Assembly: GCA_001801105.1 (NCBI GenBank)
Contig: MGWS01000004.1
Location: forward strand, 1-64,000
Reading direction: 5' to 3'
Source of the DNA: Gallionellales bacterium GWA2_60_18
Lineage (GTDB): Bacteria > Pseudomonadota > Gammaproteobacteria > Burkholderiales > Gallionellaceae
Length of the DNA: 64,000 bases
Below the pieces are notes generated by a model that ran no database searches, was not told the DNA's origin, and was given only the letters and a program-made list of their open reading frames with translations. Made by a program: the position numbers and the translations under genes. Every line of letters begins with the position of its first letter. Position 1 is the first letter of the stretch. Of this stretch, positions 60,247 through 64,000 are shown one piece after another.

Positions 60247-60253
60247 GGCTAAC
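60247..60253 (+). other. attC 5'-core heptamer at the glmM boundary (truncated site)
   Basis: GGCTAAC repeats the 5' core of the 59651-59720 site, nine bases after cassette gene B. The remainder of the site is missing; the glmM stop codon begins 12 bases further on. This looks like the point where the cassette array was cut off. Confidence 0.45.
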
Positions 60254-60264
60254 GCGAGCGCTAG

Positions 60265-61617
60265 CTAGGCCACCCCCCTCACCGCCCCCGCAATCCCCTC
60301 CGCACATTTTTTAACCAACTCCCCATCCTCCCCCTCCACCATCACCCGCAACAACGGCTCGGTGCCCGAAGGCCGCAACAAAACCCGCCCCTTGCCGTCC
60401 AGTTCAAGCTCGGCCTTGGTCACCTCGGACTTGACCTCCTGACGTTCCAATAATTCGGTCGCCTTGCCGGTGACTTTTACGTTGATGAGGATTTGCGGGT
60501 ACATGTGCAGGTCGCCCGCAGCCTCGGCAAGGCTTTGCCCGTTGGCGCGCAGTGCATGCAGCACTTGCAGGGCGGAGACGATGCCGTCGCCGGTGCTGTG
60601 TTTGTCGAGGCAGATGATGTGGCCGGAATTCTCGCCGCCGAGTTGCCAGCCTTGCTGTTGCAGCAGTTCCATCACGTAGCGGTCGCCGACTTTGGCGCGC
60701 TGGAACGGGATGCCGAGTTTCTGCATCGCGTGCTCGAACGCGAGGTTGGTCATCAGTGTGCCAACCACGCCGCCGTGCAGTGTGCCTTGCGCCTGACGAT
60801 GCCGGGCGATGATGTAGAGCAACTGGTCGCCGTCGTAGAGTTTGCCTGTGGCATCGGCCATGATGAGGCGGTCGCCGTCGCCGTCCAGCGCGATGCCGAG
60901 GTCGGCCTTATTTTCTTGCACGGCCTTTTGCAGGTTCTGCGGTTTGGTCGCGCCGTAGCCGTCGTTGATGTTCATGCCGTCCGGCTGCGCGCCGATGGCG
61001 ATTACGTCCGCGCCGAGCTCGTGGAACACGTGGCGCGCGATGTGGTAGGTCGCGCCGTGCGCGCTGTCCACTACGATTTTCAGCCCGCGCAGGTCCATCT
61101 CGTTGGGGAAGGTGCTCTTGCAGAATTCGATATAGCGCCCGACCGCATCATCGAGGCGCTTGGCCTTGCCGAGCGCGGCCGAAGCATTGGTCTGCATCGG
61201 GTTGTCGAGTTCGGCTTCGATGGCGTGCTCGACCGCATCGGGCAGCTTGGTGCCATTGCCGGAGAAGAACTTGATGCCGTTGTCCTCGAACGGGTTGTGC
61301 GAGGCCGAGATGACCACGCCCGCCGAGAGGCGCAAGGCGCGCGTCAGGTAGGCCACCGCCGGGGTCGGCACCGGACCGGCCAGATAAACGTCGATGCCCG
61401 CCGCGATGAACCCGGCTTCCAGCGCGGACTCCAGCATGTAGCCGGAGATGCGCGTGTCCTTGCCGATCAGCACGCCGGAACGCTCACCCTGCGCATACGC
61501 CGCGCCCGCCAGCACCTTGCCCGCCGCGTAGCCCAGCTGCATCACGAACTGCGGGGTGATGGGATGCACTCCCACCTTGCCGCGCACACCGTCGGTGCCG
61601 AAATATTTTCTGCTCAT
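60265..61617 (-). CDS. glmM: Phosphoglucosamine mutase
   Basis: Converts glucosamine-6-P to glucosamine-1-P for peptidoglycan and LPS (450 residues). [14 protein letters not shown] is the start. The phosphoserine loop is [20 protein letters not shown], the metal loop [13 protein letters not shown], the sugar loop [10 protein letters not shown] and the phosphate loop [15 protein letters not shown]. All are complete. It follows folP by one base; ftsH-folP-glmM is a standard proteobacterial order. Confidence 0.97.
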   Translation of the reverse strand: MSRKYFGTDGVRGKVGVHPITPQFVMQLGYAAGKVLAGAAYAQGERSGVLIGKDTRISGYMLESALEAGFIAAGIDVYLAGPVPTPAVAYLTRALRLSAGVVISASHNPFEDNGIKFFSGNGTKLPDAVEHAIEAELDNPMQTNASAALGKAKRLDDAVGRYIEFCKSTFPNEMDLRGLKIVVDSAHGATYHIARHVFHELGADVIAIGAQPDGMNINDGYGATKPQNLQKAVQENKADLGIALDGDGDRLIMADATGKLYDGDQLLYIIARHRQAQGTLHGGVVGTLMTNLAFEHAMQKLGIPFQRAKVGDRYVMELLQQQGWQLGGENSGHIICLDKHSTGDGIVSALQVLHALRANGQSLAEAAGDLHMYPQILINVKVTGKATELLERQEVKSEVTKAELELDGKGRVLLRPSGTEPLLRVMVEGEDGELVKKCAEGIAGAVRGVA

Positions 61618-61618
61618 C

Positions 61619-62440
61619 TTATCCCTCGTTTACCGCATTCCAAATCTTCAGCGCATCCACCGTCTCGCGCACATCATGCACGCGCACGATGGATGCTCCC
61701 CGCTGCACCGCAATCAACGCAGCAGCCACGCTCCCTGCAACACGGTCACCCACGTCGCGCCCGGTGATTGTACCCAACATGGATTTGCGCGACAGACCGG
61801 TGAGGATCGGCACGCCCAATTCACTCAACTTATCCAACTCGCGTAGCAGGGCGAGATTATGCGCCAGGGTCTTGCCAAAGCCAAAGCCGGGATCGACCAC
61901 GATGCGGTCGCGCGCGATGCCCGCCGCTTCGACTGCGGCGATGCGCACGCGCAGAAAATCGCGCACTTCGGCGACGACATCGGCATATTGCGGTTGTTGC
62001 TGCATGGTTCGCGGCATGCCCTGCTTGTGCATCAGGCACACCGCCGCGTCGCTCCCGGCGACCGCTTGCAGCGCGCCGTCCGCCAGCAGGGCGTTGACGT
62101 CGTTGACCATGCTCGCGCCCGCCGCCAGCGCGGCGCGCATCACGGCAGGTTTGCAGGTGTCGATGGAGATGGGGACGCTGCTGCCGCGCAGGCCTTCGAT
62201 GACGGGCAGCACGCGCTCCAGCTCTTGCTGCTCGCCGACCGGCTGTGCGCCGGGACGGGTGGATTCGCCGCCGATGTCGAGGATATCGGCACCATCTTCG
62301 ATAAGTCGGCACGCGTGTGCGATGGCCGCGGCGGCTGAAGCATGCTGCCCGCCGTCCGAGAACGAATCGGGCGTGACATTGACGATGCCCATCACGAGAG
62401 GGCGGGAGAGGTCGAGCTGGAAGTTACCGCAATGAAGCAT
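61619..62440 (-). CDS. folP: Dihydropteroate synthase
   Basis: Joins p-aminobenzoate to dihydropterin pyrophosphate in folate synthesis; the target of sulfonamides. The 273 residues contain [79 protein letters not shown] and GLSRKSMLG. The usual wild-type loops are intact, so it is a chromosomal enzyme and not an acquired sul gene. Confidence 0.97.
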   Translation of the reverse strand: MLHCGNFQLDLSRPLVMGIVNVTPDSFSDGGQHASAAAAIAHACRLIEDGADILDIGGESTRPGAQPVGEQQELERVLPVIEGLRGSSVPISIDTCKPAVMRAALAAGASMVNDVNALLADGALQAVAGSDAAVCLMHKQGMPRTMQQQPQYADVVAEVRDFLRVRIAAVEAAGIARDRIVVDPGFGFGKTLAHNLALLRELDKLSELGVPILTGLSRKSMLGTITGRDVGDRVAGSVAAALIAVQRGASIVRVHDVRETVDALKIWNAVNEG

Positions 62441-62443
62441 AAA

Positions 62444-62526
62444 CAGTCGTTAGTCGCTAGTCGTTAGTTGGCGTAGTGCTGCGCAGGTTTTCTTACTAAC
62501 GACTAGCGACTAACGTCTAACGACTG
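62444..62526. repeat. Inverted repeat built from TCGTTAGTCGCTAG units
   Basis: The left arm 62444-62468 and right arm 62495-62526 pair over at least 20 bp; the right arm carries one extra TAACGAC unit. Each arm is also internally repetitive (AGTCGTTAGTCGCTAGTCGT). It fills the 90-bp gap between ftsH and folP and could act as a transcription stop or RNA-stability element. Confidence 0.75.
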
Positions 62527-62530
62527 CTTT

Positions 62531-64000
<1,470 letters not shown>

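Overview
This is a roughly 60% GC chromosomal window from a betaproteobacterium. The gene blocks (rpsF-priB-rpsR-rplI-dnaB, infC-rpmI-rplT-pheST-ihfA-merR, surE-pcm-nlpD, rplU-rpmA-obgE-proB, ftsH-folP-glmM), the proton-translocating transhydrogenase pntAB and several c-type cytochrome proteins suggest a Nitrosomonadales/Gallionellaceae-like organism. That placement is an inference from gene content and order, not from a marker-gene comparison.

Layout. 1-3.4 kb: the 3' part of relA (ending without an ACT domain), a palindrome-bounded repeat, cheY-cheZ and a small Cys-rich protein. 3.5-4.1 kb: a YefM/YoeB-type toxin-antitoxin pair between half-sites that look like integron attC cores. 4.2-11 kb: DUF2062 protein, comEC, a small cytochrome c, a radical-SAM protein and the overlapping surE-pcm-nlpD operon (without rpoS). 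11.05-20.15 kb: a lower-GC island bounded by a 3' fragment of tRNA-Pro on the left and the intact tRNA-Pro(GGG) gene on the right. It carries a four-gene overlapping operon (5-methylcytosine methyltransferase, MORC/MutL-type GHKL ATPase, Z1-domain helicase-like protein, PD-(D/E)XK nuclease) and a divergent umuDC-like pair with its own palindromic operator. 20.2-27.8 kb: a MITE-like element, merR-ihfA-pheT-pheS-rplT-rpmI-infC-thrS and tRNA-Val(GAC). 28-34 kb: pntAB, then dnaB and the rpsF operon. 34-41.7 kb: a di-haem cytochrome c peroxidase and a fdxA-addB-addA operon. 42-46.6 kb: trxA, rho, rplU, rpmA, obgE, proB. 46.7-50.2 kb: a signalling cluster (Ser/Thr kinase-HDOD-GAF protein, cyclic-nucleotide-binding protein, periplasmic rhodanese). 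50.4-57.4 kb: rhlE, rluE, csp, clpS-clpA, gluQ and a TonB-like protein. 57.5-60.25 kb: a HigBA-type toxin-antitoxin pair, a 1-kb field of nested palindromes, and two gene cassettes of unknown function with attC-like sites. 60.3-64 kb: glmM, folP and the C-terminal part of ftsH, cut by the window edge.

The main points of interest are as follows. (i) The tRNA-Pro island carries a MORC/Z1 restriction-modification-type defence operon and has no integrase. (ii) The integron-like cassettes lack an integrase. (iii) Palindromic repeats are inserted in frame inside addA and gluQ. (iv) An inverted pair of nested hairpins has stems that differ by compensating changes. (v) The LexA/UmuD hybrid has a GAAC-N4-GTTC operator. 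Functions come from motifs and gene context read by eye; no database search was possible.
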